DNA of 51,788 nt from NCBI GenBank assembly GCA_903862845.1, contig CAIOZS010000068.1, positions 1 through 51,788 of the forward strand, given 5' to 3'. Below are positions 1 through 10,029 of the stretch, one piece after another. Both the position numbers and the translations under genes were made by a program. Within the stretch, counting starts at the first letter, position 1; each line of letters starts with the position of its first letter. The notes beneath the pieces are model-generated. The model saw only the letters and a program-made list of their open reading frames with translations, ran no database searches and was not told the origin of the DNA. Source of the stretch: an uncultured Thermoleophilia bacterium. Its GTDB lineage: Bacteria; Actinomycetota; Thermoleophilia; UBA2241.

Positions 1-1
1 C

Positions 2-181
2 AAGACAGTGCACTACTACCTCATGCACGCCACCGGCGGCGACACGGCCGACCACGACCACGAGGTCAGCGAAGCGCGCTGGGTGAGCCTGCGAGAGGCG
101 CTGCGGCTCATGACGTACCCCAACGAGCGGGAGATGGTGCGACGCGCCGCCGAGGCGCTGGGCGCAGCGCTCGACGCCTGA
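2..181 (+). CDS. C-terminal fragment of a NUDIX-like hydrolase (5' truncated by window)
   Basis: Open frame from window start: KTVHYYLMHATGGDTADHDHEVSEARWVSLREALRLMTYPNEREMVRRAAEALG; resembles NUDIX C-terminus (E-V-x-E-x-x-W-V-x-L-x-E-A). Confidence 0.6.
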   Translation, partial: KTVHYYLMHATGGDTADHDHEVSEARWVSLREALRLMTYPNEREMVRRAAEALGAALDA

Positions 182-185
182 ATGC

Positions 186-1112
186 TCAGGACCAGTTGAG
201 GGGCTCGTGGACCGCGCGCGCGCGCTGCATGCCGTGGTCGAGCGCCTCGAGCATCTCACCGGCGTTGACGTCCACGTAGTCGTAGTGCGCCAAGGCGAAC
301 AGGAAGCTCGGGGACGCGGAGATACCGCCGGAGGCGCCCAGCTCGCGCCGCAGGCGCTCGGCGGCGCCGGCCAGACCGCGGCGGCTGATATCGGGCAGCA
401 CAAGCAGAAAGCCGCCGTCGGAGGTGAGGCCGATGCTGTCGTAGCGGCGCAGGTTCTCGCGCACGCACTCGCCCACCACGTGCAGCGCGCCCCGGTAGTC
501 GTCGCGCGCGAAGGACGAGGCGGCGACGCCGGCCGGCTCTTCCAGGACGAGCTCGAGCAGTCCCAGCGAGAGTCCCATGCGCTGACAGCGGTTCACCTCG
601 AGGGACAACTGCTCAACGATCTCGTCGGGCTTCATGGCGCCCGTCGAGAGGTCGAGCGGCGACGCATCTTCGGCGTCGCGTCGCAGGTGAACGATTGTCT
701 CTTCGAGACCGGCGGAGTAGCCGGTGGCGATGCGCGTGAGGGCCACGTTCTCGAGGCCGACGAGAAGACGGCACGCTTCGCGCGCCTCGGGCGTGCCCAG
801 TGCCTGCAAGCCGTCGCAGAGAGCCTTGCTCCCGTTGGTGAACGCATCGAGCAGAACGGCCACCGACACGCTTTGACTGAGGCCGGCGCTGCGGGCCACA
901 TCCTCGAATGCGGCGAGCAAAGGAGGCTCGTCGCCGCCGCTCACGAAGCGGGCCAGATGAGAAACGGCCGGCTCCCACAGACTGCGGCCTACCTCGCCCA
1001 GCTCAAGACTGCCATACACGATCAAGATAGGCTCGTCCACGACAAGAGCTCCCTTCGGCACGAACCCCCGGTAGCGGGTGTCTCCTATCTTGATTCTACC
1101 GATATGCTGCAC
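186..1112 (-). CDS. GGDEF-like (degenerate diguanylate cyclase-type) domain protein
   Basis: ORF with C-terminal GGDEF-like fold (DDYRGALHVVGECVRENLRRYDSIGLTSDGGFLLVLPDISRRGLAGAAERLRREL); start uncertain. Confidence 0.55.
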   Translation of the reverse strand: MQHIGRIKIGDTRYRGFVPKGALVVDEPILIVYGSLELGEVGRSLWEPAVSHLARFVSGGDEPPLLAAFEDVARSAGLSQSVSVAVLLDAFTNGSKALCDGLQALGTPEAREACRLLVGLENVALTRIATGYSAGLEETIVHLRRDAEDASPLDLSTGAMKPDEIVEQLSLEVNRCQRMGLSLGLLELVLEEPAGVAASSFARDDYRGALHVVGECVRENLRRYDSIGLTSDGGFLLVLPDISRRGLAGAAERLRRELGASGGISASPSFLFALAHYDYVDVNAGEMLEALDHGMQRARAVHEPLNWS

Positions 1113-1158
1113 ACTACACACACGTTGTGCCGGCGCCGCGGCGAAAGGTGGGCGATCT

Positions 1159-1965
1159 ATGCGCGTGACTCTCATGGGGACGAGCGGCTGGATGCCGAGT
1201 GACCAGCGCGAGACCACCTGTTTCGGTTGTTGCGCCGGTGAAAGCCTGTTCATCTTCGACGCGGGCACGGGCTTGCGCCGCCTGCGCGAACCCGCCCAGG
1301 CGGCGCTGCTCGACGGCGCCCGCGACGTGCACCTCTTTCTGACGCACTATCACCTCGACCACGTGTGCGGCCTCGCGTACCTGCCCGGCGTGCTGCCGGG
1401 CCGCGCGCTCGTGATCCACGCCCCAGCCGCCGAGCTCACCGGCGTGGACCCCGAGCGCGCCCTGGCCGGCCTGCTGCGCAGGCCCTACAACCCGCGCGAC
1501 TGGGAGGACCTTGCCGACCTGCGCCTCGAGCCCGTCGTCGCGGGTGCCAACGAGATTGCCGGCCACATCGTGCGCGTGCGCGCTCAGCGGCACTCGGATG
1601 TGAGCGTCGCCTACCGCGTGGACGACGCCTTCGTGCTCGCCACAGACACCAGGGCCGATCCGGCGACCGCCGAGCTCGCCGAGGGCGTCGGCCTTCTGCT
1701 TCACGAGACCTGGTACAACGCCGCTGACCCGCGCACCGACGAGACGCAGGAGGAGCTGCGGGCCGGCTACGCCGCGCACAGCGAAGTCGGGGCAGTCGCC
1801 GGCCTGGCCGCCGACGCGGGTGTGGGCCGGCTCGTGCTGATGCACCTCAACCCGCTGTATGACGAGAGCTACTACGCCTCCATGGAGGCCGCCGCGCGCG
1901 CCGTCTTCCCGCGCAGCGACGTGCTCCCGGACGGCGCGGTCGTCGACACGGAGGGCGTCGCTTGA
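1159..1965 (+). CDS. MBL-fold metallo-hydrolase
   Basis: MRVTLMGTSGWMPSDQRETTCF..LFIFDAGTGLRRL..LFLTHYHLDHVCGL: HxHxDH motif. Confidence 0.85.
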   Translation: MRVTLMGTSGWMPSDQRETTCFGCCAGESLFIFDAGTGLRRLREPAQAALLDGARDVHLFLTHYHLDHVCGLAYLPGVLPGRALVIHAPAAELTGVDPERALAGLLRRPYNPRDWEDLADLRLEPVVAGANEIAGHIVRVRAQRHSDVSVAYRVDDAFVLATDTRADPATAELAEGVGLLLHETWYNAADPRTDETQEELRAGYAAHSEVGAVAGLAADAGVGRLVLMHLNPLYDESYYASMEAAARAVFPRSDVLPDGAVVDTEGVA

Positions 1966-2007
1966 CACCCTTGAGCACAGCCCCAGACAGGCTCCCGGAG
2001 GTCCTGG

Positions 2008-2551
2008 CTTGATCCGCTTCCGCAGCAAGAAGCTTCTGGTCGTCGCCCTGGTGCTCGCCGCGCTCGTCGTGTTTCTGCTGCCCGCGTTCGTGGCGTTCCG
2101 CTATACCGCGTCGAGCCAGCGGGGCGACTTCGTTCGGCACCCCTGGCGCGGCTGGAGCTTTGCTTTCGCGGCCCTCGCCGTGCCCGGCGACGCCCAGCTC
2201 AAGACCTCGGGCATGGCGCTCCGCAAGGCCGACTGGGTGTTCAAGAACACCGCCATCGACCCCCGCGAGGTCCAGCTGTTGTTCGTGCCCGCAGGCAGGC
2301 CGTACCGCTTCACGCACAGCATCGACGGACGCGTGGTCACGGGCTCCGTCGTGCCGAGCTATCGGTTTATCTGGCAGGTCGAGGGCGTCATCGACACGAT
2401 CTCAGACCGCAGCGCCGCGCTCGTAGCGCTGCTCGACTACGACACCGGGCGCGTGCTCTACGACGTGCGCGACGACCTGCCGCCCTCGCAGCTCACCCCG
2501 GAGCCCACATCATCGCCGCTGCCTGAGCCTTCGCCCTCGGGCACCCCGTGA
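2008..2551 (+). CDS. Membrane-anchored protein of unknown function with Pro/Ser/Thr-rich C-terminus
   Basis: TTG start after GGAGGT; N-terminal TM (LLVVALVLAALVVFLLPAFVAF); tail PEPTSSPLPEPSPSGTP. Confidence 0.6.
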
Positions 2552-2564
2552 GGGGCAAAAAGCC

Positions 2565-3389
2565 ATGGGCTTGATCGCCGTCGCGTTCTACCAGACCTCC
2601 TGGTTCAGGGCCGTCGTCTACGTCCTCATCACGATCGTCGCGGCGCGCGTCGTCGACTTCTTCCTCGCGCGTCGCGACGCGGCGATGAACAAGCTTCTCG
2701 GCAAGACGCCCGACAGGGCCGACCGCACCCGCTACATGATGATACGCCGCCTCATCCAGGCAACGATCCTCATCATCGGCGTCGCCATGGCCCTCTTCCA
2801 GTTCCCCTTCTTCCAGGCCCTCAGCGGTGCCATCCTCGCCTCGGCGGCCATTATCTCGGGCGTCATCGGAATCGCCGCGCGAGCACCACTCGCCAACCTC
2901 GTCAGTGGCGTCATGATCGCCTTCTCACAGCCTGTGCGCCTCGGCGACTACATCAGCGTCGAAGACGTGTTCGGCACCGTCGAGGAGATCCGCTTCACGT
3001 ACACCTATATCCGCACGCCCGACAATCGCAGGGTCGTCATCCCCAACGAAGCTTTCGCCAGCCAGGTCGTGAACAACTACTCGCTGGGATCGCCCGGCAG
3101 CATGGTCGCCGTGGACTTCGTGGTGCCTCTCGCGGCCGACATCGCAGCGGCGCGCAGCGCAGCGCTGGAGATCGCCGCCGACCTGGCCCCGGCACCCGAG
3201 GGCAAGAGCAACAGCGTGACCGTGGAAGAGCTGGGCGCCTCCGACGTCGGCTTGAGGCTGCACGCCTGGGTGCACGACCCTCAGGCGCGGCGCGACGTCA
3301 CCAGCGACCTGCGCGCCGCGATCGTGTGCCGGCTTCGCGACGACGGCGTGCTGGGCGCCGCGCGGGAGGCGAGCGGCGCTGCCGACTGA
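2565..3389 (+). CDS. MscS-family mechanosensitive channel
   Basis: TM segments then GVIGIAARAPLANLVSGVMIAFSQPVRLGDYISVEDVFGTVEEIRFTYTYIRTPDNRRVVIPNE, typical MscS beta domain. Confidence 0.9.
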   Translation: MGLIAVAFYQTSWFRAVVYVLITIVAARVVDFFLARRDAAMNKLLGKTPDRADRTRYMMIRRLIQATILIIGVAMALFQFPFFQALSGAILASAAIISGVIGIAARAPLANLVSGVMIAFSQPVRLGDYISVEDVFGTVEEIRFTYTYIRTPDNRRVVIPNEAFASQVVNNYSLGSPGSMVAVDFVVPLAADIAAARSAALEIAADLAPAPEGKSNSVTVEELGASDVGLRLHAWVHDPQARRDVTSDLRAAIVCRLRDDGVLGAAREASGAAD

Positions 3390-3399
3390 CGTCGAGCGG

Positions 3400-4626
3400 G
3401 TGGCTGCCGGCACGGCCACGACGCGCCCGCTGGCCCGGGCCGTCGCCGTCGCCGCCGGCAGTCGCGTGCTCATCTTCGCCGCCGCCTTCGCCACCGCGAC
3501 CTTCGTCGGCATCCAGGGACTGCCCATCGGCTGGCGCTTCCCGGTGCGCGCCGAGGTGTTCCATGGGGTGCTCGGCCATCTGATGAATCCATGGGCCCAC
3601 TGGGACGGCGTCTGGTACATCAAGATCGCCACCGGCGGCTACGCCGACGGCGACGGCAGCACCGCGTTCTTCCCGCTGTTCCCCATGCTGCTCCGCTACG
3701 TCGGCCTGGTCTTCCGCGGCAATCTCGTGACCACCGGCATTGTCATCTCGCTGGTCTGCTACGCCGGCTGCGTGTGGCTTCTCTACCGGCTCGTGCGGTC
3801 GGACTTCGGCGACGAAGTGGCGTCGCGGGCGGTCGTCTACCTCGCCATCGGCCCGCTGTCCTTCTTCCTGCAGGCGGTGTACACGGAGTCGCTCTTTCTC
3901 CTCCTCACTCTGGCCTGCTTCGTCTTCGCCCGCGAAGGCCGCTGGCGCCTCGCGGGCATCATGGGGCTGCTGGCCACCCTGACCCGCAGCACGGGGGTGC
4001 TGCTGCTCGTCCCCATGGTGTACTACTACTACGAGCGCCGCGGATGGAAGCTGCGGCGCACCGATTCTCACGTCGCGAACCTCCTCATGGTGGTGGAGGG
4101 CATCCTCGTGTGGATGACGTATCTGAGCCTTGCTTTCGGCAAGCCTTTGCTCTTCTCGTCGGCTCAGGCGCAGTGGGAGCGTGGGTTCGCCTTCCCCAAC
4201 TACACCGTGGCCCGCGCTGTCGTCAGCGCCTTGTGGGGCCTCAGAAGGATGATCTCGGCCGAGTTCTACCGCGTCTTCTGGGAGGTCCCTCGGCCGGGGT
4301 CTGCGTACGGTAACGTCGGCACGAACCTGCTTAATTTGGCGTTCTTCACCGGCGCCGCACTGCTGCTCTGGTACGGCGCCCGGCGGCTGCCGCGCGCGTA
4401 CTCCTGGTATGCCTTGGCCGCGCTTGCGTATCCGCTCTTCTTCCCTTCGCAGTACGTGCCGCTGATGTCGTACCCGCGCTTCACGCTCACCGTGTTTCCG
4501 CTGTACGTTGCCTTGGCCCTGTACACCCGCGAAAGGCCGCGTGCGCACACCGTGGTGGTGATCGTCGGCCTCGTGCTGCTGGTAGCGCTCACCGCCAAGT
4601 TCGCGGCGTTCAGCTGGGTGGCCTGA
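3400..4626 (+). CDS. PIG-V-like mannosyltransferase family membrane protein
   Basis: Polytopic; MNPWAHWDGVWYIKIATGGY..TAFFPLFPMLLRYV motif of PIG-V-like enzymes; GTG start. Confidence 0.75.
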   Translation: MAAGTATTRPLARAVAVAAGSRVLIFAAAFATATFVGIQGLPIGWRFPVRAEVFHGVLGHLMNPWAHWDGVWYIKIATGGYADGDGSTAFFPLFPMLLRYVGLVFRGNLVTTGIVISLVCYAGCVWLLYRLVRSDFGDEVASRAVVYLAIGPLSFFLQAVYTESLFLLLTLACFVFAREGRWRLAGIMGLLATLTRSTGVLLLVPMVYYYYERRGWKLRRTDSHVANLLMVVEGILVWMTYLSLAFGKPLLFSSAQAQWERGFAFPNYTVARAVVSALWGLRRMISAEFYRVFWEVPRPGSAYGNVGTNLLNLAFFTGAALLLWYGARRLPRAYSWYALAALAYPLFFPSQYVPLMSYPRFTLTVFPLYVALALYTRERPRAHTVVVIVGLVLLVALTAKFAAFSWVA

Positions 4627-4639
4627 GCGCCCTCGACGG

Positions 4640-6298
4640 CTAGGGCGTCGGGGAGACCCCCGGCGTGGGCGTCGCTCGAGGCACGCCGCCGCCCTGCGTC
4701 GCTGCCGGGCTGGCTGCGACTCGCTTGAAGACGTACACGCCATCCTTGGCGAAGACCGAGACGAAGCGGTTGTCGAGCACCAGTCTGCCGAGCGCGAGTT
4801 GATGCATCCTCGCGTCTTCCTTGTCGTAGAAGAACGGGTGCTGCTCGTCCACCAGCACCCAGTCGGCGCCGGCGAAGTACGGGAACACGTAGGCGACCCG
4901 CCGCGCCGCAAGCTGCGCGCCGGCGTTGTTGTTGGCGGAGACTTTGGCGCCCGCCGGGATCATCCGTACTGCCTCATCGAGCACGGCGTCGTGCGCAGTC
5001 TTCGCGTAGTACTTGCCTCCGTAGGCGGCGCCGGGCAGCGAGAACGGCAGCGGCCCCATGAAGTAGTTGCCGGCGAGCGCCGCGAGCAGCACCAGCAGAG
5101 CCAGGGTCTCGCGGCGCGCGCGCTGCCCGGCCATCGCCTTCTCGGCGCGCCGGAAGCCGCCGCCCAGCCAGCGCCAGAGGCGCATCACGCCGAGCACCGC
5201 GGCGGCAAAGAGGAAGGGGATTTCCAGCGCCGTGTAATGGAACTCAATGCGGCGCTGGAACGTCGTCGCCGAGAGCGCATTGAGCAGGAGCTCGGGGGCC
5301 GCGATGAGCACCGTGAGTGGGCTGAGCAGAGACGCGAAGCCGAGCGGCCACAGGAGCCTGAGCCAGTAGCGGAGATTGTCCTGTGCGGCGAGATCCGTGA
5401 CGGTCTGGGCCGGATGCGTGAGCGCCGTCTTGACCACCTCGCCGGCACCCTGCCCGTAGTCGCCGTAGCGGGAAATGAAGGCGCTCTGGTCGCCGTTGTA
5501 GTGCGGGATGATCCCCCACACCGCGATCGCGAAGTAGGCGGCCGCGGCAGCCGTGAGGATGAGCGGCCGCCACGAGCGTCTACGGATCGCGAAGTACACG
5601 CCCATCATGCCGATCACCAGCGGCACGGTCTCTTTGCAGGCCGCCGCCAGCAGGAGAAACGGCAGCGCCCACAGCCAGCGGCTCTCCTCGACGTACAGAA
5701 ATGCCCAGAGCAGGAGCGGCGTGGCGAGAGCCACCGGATGGAACTCGTTGAGCACGAGGAAACCCAGGGCCGGGTAGAGCAGGTAGGCGCCGGCGAGCAG
5801 CGCCGCGGCGCGCGGGTCGCGGGTGACCCGCGTGCCCAGGCGATAAGCCGGCCAGGCGCCCGTGGCGACGATGACGGCCTGGAGCACGAGGAGCATTGTG
5901 GGGCTCGGCCACACGAGCCAGGGGAGCGCGAAGAGCGCCAAGATCGGGTCGACGTGCGAGCCGAGCCGCGACATCTGCCGCGGCTTGAGCTCGCCGCTCG
6001 TAATCTCGAGAAAGTGCCCGTGAGCGGTGTTGTACACCGCCTGGACCATGTTGCCCAGGTCAAAACGGGCATCCATGTAGGCGCGGTACTTGAGCCACGA
6101 GAGCAGGGCGTAGATCGCCGCGAACAACACCGCGCCGACGACGACGTAGACGGCGTTGCGGCGGAATAGCCGGGCGCGCTCGGCGTCGTCAAGCTCGGTG
6201 AGCGGCGCGAGTGCCCAGAGCCGGGCGGCGCGGCGCCCTGCCGCGGCCGTACCGGCCGCGGATCGCCGCCGCGCCGCCTTCTCGCGGCGTCCACTCAC
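4640..6298 (-). CDS. DUF2079 polytopic membrane protein
   Basis: RFDLGNMVQAVYNTAHGHFLEITSGELKPRQMSRLGSHVDPILALFALPWLVWPSPTMLLVLQAV; GTG start overlaps stop of upstream gene; C-terminal ATPTPGVSPTP. Confidence 0.8.
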   Translation of the reverse strand: MSGRREKAARRRSAAGTAAAGRRAARLWALAPLTELDDAERARLFRRNAVYVVVGAVLFAAIYALLSWLKYRAYMDARFDLGNMVQAVYNTAHGHFLEITSGELKPRQMSRLGSHVDPILALFALPWLVWPSPTMLLVLQAVIVATGAWPAYRLGTRVTRDPRAAALLAGAYLLYPALGFLVLNEFHPVALATPLLLWAFLYVEESRWLWALPFLLLAAACKETVPLVIGMMGVYFAIRRRSWRPLILTAAAAAYFAIAVWGIIPHYNGDQSAFISRYGDYGQGAGEVVKTALTHPAQTVTDLAAQDNLRYWLRLLWPLGFASLLSPLTVLIAAPELLLNALSATTFQRRIEFHYTALEIPFLFAAAVLGVMRLWRWLGGGFRRAEKAMAGQRARRETLALLVLLAALAGNYFMGPLPFSLPGAAYGGKYYAKTAHDAVLDEAVRMIPAGAKVSANNNAGAQLAARRVAYVFPYFAGADWVLVDEQHPFFYDKEDARMHQLALGRLVLDNRFVSVFAKDGVYVFKRVAASPAATQGGGVPRATPTPGVSPTP

Positions 6299-7293
6299 GC
6301 CGTGCCCTTTCTCCGCTGCAGGAGCCCCGCGCCAGCCACGACCAGACCCACGAAGACGAGCTCGATCACAATCACCCACACCCGCAGAAGAAGCGCCCAG
6401 GCCAGCGCGACGCCGCCGGGGAGCAGCCTCGAGAGGGACGCGGTGAACACGGCCTCGCGCACGCCGATGCCGCTGGGGAAGACGAACGCCACCATGCCCA
6501 CAACGTAGGCTAGGGCGTTGGTGACGATGACCAGCGGCATCGCGTCAACGGCCAGACCGGTCACGGCCCGCGCCAGCAGCCATGCGCCGGCGCCGGCCAC
6601 AAACCAGCTGACCACGAAACCGCCGAGTAGCGCGAGCACCGCAGCGAAGCCCAGAGTGACGTCAAGCGGAGGGCGCCGGAGCAGCCGCAGAGCCCACGCC
6701 GAGAGCGGCGCGAAGACCCGAGGGTGCAGAAGCGCCATGAGGACGGGGATGGCAACGAGGCTCAGCGCGGTCGCGCCGGGATGGTACTCCCAAAACGGGA
6801 ACAGGAGTGCCATGGCGACCAGCGCCGAGCACACCCCAAGGGCCTGCTCGTACACCATGGCCGCGGTCACCCGGTCCACGGGTAACCCCTGGGCGTGGCA
6901 CAGCCAGGCGCGGCTCAGGTACATGAAGACGTTGCCGGGGATGTAACGCGCGAGGATCGACTTGGCCCACGTGGCGGCGGCTGTCGGGAACGGGCTGTGC
7001 AGGGCGAACCCGCGAAGCAGTAGCCACCAGAAGACGGCTTGCATGAAGTAGAACAGCAGAAACGCCACGGCGGAGAGCGCGAGCCAGCCGGGGCGCAACG
7101 TCCAGTCGTAGTCCTTGACGCTCGCCCACGAGCGCACCAGATAGGCCCCGAGGAAGTACACGGCGGCCGCCACCAGGAGGACCTGGGCGACGCGCAGCAG
7201 CGGCCGGAGCCACGGGCGCGCCGCGCGCGGCGACGCGTCAGGCCGCGTGGTCGGCGACGGACCGGCAGACGACGGCTCCGGGACGTCGCTCAC
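6295..7293 (-). CDS. Lysylphosphatidylglycerol synthase TM / flippase-like protein
   Basis: Polytopic UPF0104-type: SILARYIPGNVFMYLSRAW..YVVGMVAFVFPSGIGVREAVF. Confidence 0.8.
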   Translation of the reverse strand: MSDVPEPSSAGPSPTTRPDASPRAARPWLRPLLRVAQVLLVAAAVYFLGAYLVRSWASVKDYDWTLRPGWLALSAVAFLLFYFMQAVFWWLLLRGFALHSPFPTAAATWAKSILARYIPGNVFMYLSRAWLCHAQGLPVDRVTAAMVYEQALGVCSALVAMALLFPFWEYHPGATALSLVAIPVLMALLHPRVFAPLSAWALRLLRRPPLDVTLGFAAVLALLGGFVVSWFVAGAGAWLLARAVTGLAVDAMPLVIVTNALAYVVGMVAFVFPSGIGVREAVFTASLSRLLPGGVALAWALLLRVWVIVIELVFVGLVVAGAGLLQRRKGTA

Positions 7294-8408
7294 ATCGTCT
7301 CCAGCGCGGCAAGCAGCTCGCCGGCGACGAGTGGCGGCGTGAGCGCCCGCCGGTAGAGTGCGAGCGCGGCGGCGCCGAGCCGGCGGCGCTCGTCGAGGAC
7401 GAGCAGGCGCCGCAGCGCCGCCGCCAGGGCGGCGCCGTCGGCGGCCGGCACCAGAAGCGCGTCCTCGCCGTTGTGCAGTAGCTCACGGGAGCCCCGCGTG
7501 CCGGCCGTCACCACCGGGCGGCCGCAAGCCAGCGCTTCGTACACCTTGTTCGGGACTACCCGCGCGGCCTTGTCGGAACCGCCGAAGACGCCGAGGCAGA
7601 TGTCGGCGGCCAGAGTGTGAGCGCGGAGCGCGGCCGGCGACACCGCGCCGAGCCACTCCACGTTTGTGAGGCCGCGACGCGCGATCCTGGCGCGAAGCGC
7701 GGCCGAGAGCTGCCCTTCGCCGGCGAGCACGAAGCGGAAAGGCTCCGCGCGGAGCAGCTCCGCCGCCGCGAGGACGGCGTCGACGCCGTGGAGCGGGCTC
7801 CACTTGCCGTACTGAAACACGGTGAGCGGCTTGCCGCGCTCGAGGGCGCGAGCGCCGCCGGTGGCCTGCGGCGCCGGGAGCGCCCCCACAGGCACCACGG
7901 CGAGCTTGCGACGAGGGAGCGCGAACTCGGCTTCGTAGTAGGACGCGTGCGCCCACGTGTCGGCGAGCACGAGGTCGGGAAAGGCGAAGGCGGCGCCGTC
8001 CACGGCGCGCGCCGCCGCCGCTTTCCAGCCGCCGGCTGCCACCAGGCCACGGTCGCCGGCAAAGGTGTCCCAGAGCGACACCAGTGGGTCGAACACCAGC
8101 CGCGCGTGCCGCAGGGCGGCCAGCAGGCGGCCGAACGGCACCAGAAAGTGCCCCGGGTAGCCGACCACAACCGCGTCGCACTCGAGGCGGCGACGGTGCT
8201 GCGCGAGCAGCCGGACATGAGCCTCGACGACCCCGGCCGCCAGCCGCGCGGCGCCGCGGGGAGTCGCCATCTGCGCGGCCGTGAGCGCCGGCAGCGGCGC
8301 CCGGAGCTCGAGCACCGAGACGCCCAGCTCTCGCAGTCCGGCGATGAGCACGGCGTTGCGCGGATAGACGGGGTCGTACGTGCCGAAGTAGGCGACGGTG
8401 CGGGTCAC
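7290..8408 (-). CDS. Glycosyltransferase family 4
   Basis: C-terminal LGVFGGSDKAARVVPNKVYEALACGRPVVTAGTRGSRELL; overlaps neighbour by 4 nt. Confidence 0.85.
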   Translation of the reverse strand: MTRTVAYFGTYDPVYPRNAVLIAGLRELGVSVLELRAPLPALTAAQMATPRGAARLAAGVVEAHVRLLAQHRRRLECDAVVVGYPGHFLVPFGRLLAALRHARLVFDPLVSLWDTFAGDRGLVAAGGWKAAAARAVDGAAFAFPDLVLADTWAHASYYEAEFALPRRKLAVVPVGALPAPQATGGARALERGKPLTVFQYGKWSPLHGVDAVLAAAELLRAEPFRFVLAGEGQLSAALRARIARRGLTNVEWLGAVSPAALRAHTLAADICLGVFGGSDKAARVVPNKVYEALACGRPVVTAGTRGSRELLHNGEDALLVPAADGAALAAALRRLLVLDERRRLGAAALALYRRALTPPLVAGELLAALETM

Positions 8409-9454
8409 GGCTTGTCGGCGGCCCCCGGGACGAGAGCCGCGGCGACCGCGGCGCCTCCCGTGGTGCCGGCCTCGCGAGCGGCCGGAGGCGCGGGCGCGCC
8501 GGCGCCCGCCCCACCGGCCCCCACCATGAGCGCCACCTGGGCGTCGTCGGGCCCGCCGCGAGCCCGCGAGTTGGCGATGAGCTCGCCGATCAAGCCCAGC
8601 GAGAGCAGCTGCACGCCCACGATGATGAGCAGCGCGCCCAGCAACAGGAGCGGGCGCTGCCCAATGGGGCTGCCAAAAGCGAGCTTGTCGATGGTGAGAT
8701 ACAGCTCGACCAGCACGCCGATGAGGATCAGCAGGGTGCCGATACCTCCGAAGAGATGCTGCGGACGGTGCTGGTAGCGACCGAGAAAGAGCACCGTCAT
8801 GAGGTCGAGATAGCCGCGCAAGTAGCGCTGCCAGCCGTACTTGGACTTGCCGGCGGTGCGCCGCCTGTGACCGACCGGCATCTCGGTGACGCGAAAGCCG
8901 GCCTGCGCGGCCACGACGGGGATGTAGCGGTGCTGCTCTCCGTAGATGTAGATGGTCTCGACCACGTCGCGGCGGTAGGCCTTGAGGCCGCAGTTGAAGT
9001 CGTGCAGAGGGATCCCCGAGGTGCGCCGCACGGTCCAGTTGAAGAAGCGCGAGGGAATGGTCTTGTTGAGGGGATCCTGGCGGCTCTGCTTCCAGCCCGA
9101 GACCAGGTCGTAGCCCTCGTCCAGGCGCGCGAGAAGACCGGGGATCTCGGCGGGATCGTCCTGGCGGTCACCGTCGAGCGTGACCACGTAGTCGCCGCGC
9201 ACGGCCTCGAAGCCGTGCGCGAGCGCCGCCGCCTTGCCGAAGTTGCGCCGCAGCTTGACGACGCGCACGTCGTCACGGGCGGCGGCGAGCCGCTCCATGG
9301 CGGCGAACGAGCCGTCGGTGGACCCGTCGTCGACGAAGACGATCTCGAAGGCCACGCCGGCAGCCACGAGCGCCGCGTCGATCTCCGCGACGAGCGGCTC
9401 GATGCTGTCGGCCTCGTTGAAGACCGGTATGACGAGTGAGGTCAGGGCAGGCAT
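8405..9454 (-). CDS. Glycosyltransferase family 2 (polyprenyl-phosphate hexose synthase-like, C-terminal TMs)
   Basis: SLVIPVFNEADSIEPLVAEI..EIVFVDDGSTDGSF..GDYVVTLDGDRQDDPAEI plus two C-terminal TM helices. Confidence 0.9.
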   Translation of the reverse strand: MPALTSLVIPVFNEADSIEPLVAEIDAALVAAGVAFEIVFVDDGSTDGSFAAMERLAAARDDVRVVKLRRNFGKAAALAHGFEAVRGDYVVTLDGDRQDDPAEIPGLLARLDEGYDLVSGWKQSRQDPLNKTIPSRFFNWTVRRTSGIPLHDFNCGLKAYRRDVVETIYIYGEQHRYIPVVAAQAGFRVTEMPVGHRRRTAGKSKYGWQRYLRGYLDLMTVLFLGRYQHRPQHLFGGIGTLLILIGVLVELYLTIDKLAFGSPIGQRPLLLLGALLIIVGVQLLSLGLIGELIANSRARGGPDDAQVALMVGAGGAGAGAPAPPAAREAGTTGGAAVAAALVPGAADKP

Positions 9455-9487
9455 GTCGGCTCACAAGGATACAACGTCACGGCGTAC

Positions 9488-9525
9488 GGCGATGGGCCGG
9501 GGCGCACGCGCCCCGGCCCATCGCC
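9488..9525. terminator. GC-rich hairpin (17-bp perfect stem, CACG loop)
   Basis: ggcgatgggccggggcg-cacg-cgccccggcccatcgcc, just past the stop of the 9551-9817 minus-strand gene. Confidence 0.6.
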
Positions 9526-9550
9526 CCAGAGAAACGTCTTTTCGCCGGGC

Positions 9551-9817
9551 TCACTCGTCCAGGCCCTCGTCATCTCTGATCACGCGCACGGTGCTTCCGT
9601 CGGCGCTCAACGCGCGGCCGTGAACGCCCCTGCGTGCGCCGCGACCGTCGCCGGTGAACGCGACGCGGGCGCGCTGTCCTACCACCTGTACGTCGTCGCT
9701 CACGCTGCTGTTGAGCAGAGCCGCCAGACGCGGGTTGTTGACCTTGAGCTTGACGCCGAAGAACTCGACGCTGCTGGGCCCATCGCTTGTCTCGTCGACC
9801 GCCATCATGTTCACCAT
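9551..9817 (-). CDS. Small conserved-looking hypothetical protein
   Basis: MVNMMAVDETSDGPSSVEFFGVKLKVNNPRLAALLNSSVSDDVQVVGQRARV.. followed by terminator hairpin. Confidence 0.5.
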   Translation of the reverse strand: MVNMMAVDETSDGPSSVEFFGVKLKVNNPRLAALLNSSVSDDVQVVGQRARVAFTGDGRGARRGVHGRALSADGSTVRVIRDDEGLDE

Positions 9818-10029
9818 GCCTTCGGTATCGGCGCGCAGGGCTCCCCCACGTAGGCCCGGTAGACATATGTACCTATCGCGTGAGCGTGAACGGGGGTCGC
9901 GCGGCTCGCGTCCCCTGAGCAGCGTAGACACGCCGTCACGCATCCGTTCCCACGGTGGCCGTTAGAACAGGGGCTTGGTACGATGAAGCACAGCCTCCCG
10001 CACCGGCGCGGGCGAGTTGGAGGATGAGG

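Noticed and set aside
3298-4911. 537-aa minus-strand ORF
   Set aside because: Antisense to the PIG-V-like gene; Arg/Gln/Glu-rich shadow translation
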